Assembly (NCBI RefSeq): GCF_001186155.3 | Contig: NZ_CP016540.2 | Coordinates: 868,001-932,000 of the forward strand | Origin: Planococcus versutus | Lineage (GTDB): Bacteria > Bacillota > Bacilli > Bacillales_A > Planococcaceae | Direction: 5' to 3' | Length of the DNA stretch: 64,000 nt | Shown: positions 63,725-64,000 of the stretch, in pieces | How positions within the stretch are numbered: position 1 is the stretch's first letter | Layout of the letters: each line of letters opens with the position of its first letter | Position numbers and translations under genes: made by a program | The notes under the pieces: model-generated | What the model saw: the letters and a program-made list of their open reading frames with translations, nothing else | The model's database searches: none | Told to the model about the DNA's origin: nothing

Positions 63725-64000
63725 ATGAATCCGAAAGAAGTCGAAGTGCTGGAACTGATTCGCCAGAATCCTTATTTGTCTCAGCAGGAAATGGCTGAAC
63801 GCTTAGACATGTCCAGACCTTCGCTTGCAAACTTTATCTCTAATTTAATGAAGCAAGGAAAAATTTTAGGTCGTGCTTATGTATTGCCAGAAGAAAAAAC
63901 AATTATATGTATCGGTGGAGCAAACGTTGACCGAAAGTTTCTTATGGAGCATACAGCACAAATGGGGACTTCGAATCCTGCCTCAGTTTCAGGGAGTGTA
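63725..64000 (+). CDS. PfkB-family sugar or nucleoside kinase with N-terminal winged helix (partial)
   Basis: The first 92 residues are present; the frame runs off the right edge. Residues 1-60 form a MarR/Lrp-like winged helix (YLSQQEMAERLDMSRPSLANF), then TIICIGGANVDRKFL is the N-terminal strand of a PfkB kinase. This HTH-kinase fusion is typical of the pseudouridine kinase (PsuK/YeiC) group, but related inosine or sugar kinases exist. GGAGGTGTTACG precedes the ATG. Confidence 0.82.
   Translation, partial: MNPKEVEVLELIRQNPYLSQQEMAERLDMSRPSLANFISNLMKQGKILGRAYVLPEEKTIICIGGANVDRKFLMEHTAQMGTSNPASVSGSV

Overview
This window reads as chromosomal DNA of a low-GC Gram-positive of the order Bacillales. 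The 16S rRNA gene has Planococcus-like signatures, and most protein genes match Bacillus subtilis families in the same order, so a Planococcaceae member (Planococcus/Planomicrobium type) is the best guess. No prophage, transposase, CRISPR array or integrase was seen.

Layout. (1) 1-3650: the tail of a probable transglutaminase gene, then guaA and pbuG, each behind a guanine-class purine riboswitch with its own terminator. (2) 3650-9100: a complete rrn operon (16S-23S-5S, no spacer tRNA) with a strong promoter and complementary processing stems. It sits between pbuG and the yebE/yebG pair, which are close together in B. subtilis. (3) 9427-23138: yebE, yebG, then the twelve-gene purine operon purEKBCSQLFMNHD, preceded by a PurR double box, a sigma-A promoter and a third guanine riboswitch. 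(4) 23459-43405: GNAT acetyltransferase, yerA-yerB-yerC, pcrB-pcrA-ligA-camS, gatCAB, a thioredoxin-like protein, dgkB, a divergent Nudix hydrolase, a cydABS-type cytochrome bd operon with a 36-residue CydS, and rlmCD. The pcrA reading frame is broken by an apparent one-base deletion. (5) 43738-47060: a less conserved segment with a PLP-fold deaminase/aldolase translationally coupled to an FAD-linked sugar-lactone oxidase, an FbpA-like small protein and little else. (6) 47060-64000: a TetR/MFS efflux pair, a YfmL-like RNA helicase, an M29 aminopeptidase, a SGNH hydrolase, an M20 peptidase, TPP-riboswitch-controlled thiT, mapB, a TspO-like protein, PepF-type oligopeptidase, GNAT, DinB-like protein, beta-carbonic anhydrase, mreBH, a second M29 aminopeptidase and the start of an HTH-PfkB kinase.

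How it works together. The left third is a purine control region: IMP synthesis (pur operon), the GMP branch (guaA) and base uptake (pbuG) sit under three guanine riboswitches, with PurR boxes added at pur and pbuG. The middle is housekeeping for DNA repair and replication (pcrA, ligA), tRNA-Gln amidation (gatCAB), lipid recycling (dgkB) and respiration (cydABS). The right part is a mosaic of short, mostly independently terminated units.

The points most worth a second look are the pcrA frameshift, the deaminase/aldolase-lactone oxidase pair, four small proteins (CydS, FbpA-like, a 48-residue basic peptide and a 46-residue membrane peptide), and an M20 peptidase mRNA whose Shine-Dalgarno appears bridged to its start codon by a hairpin. 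I see no clearly new multi-gene system.
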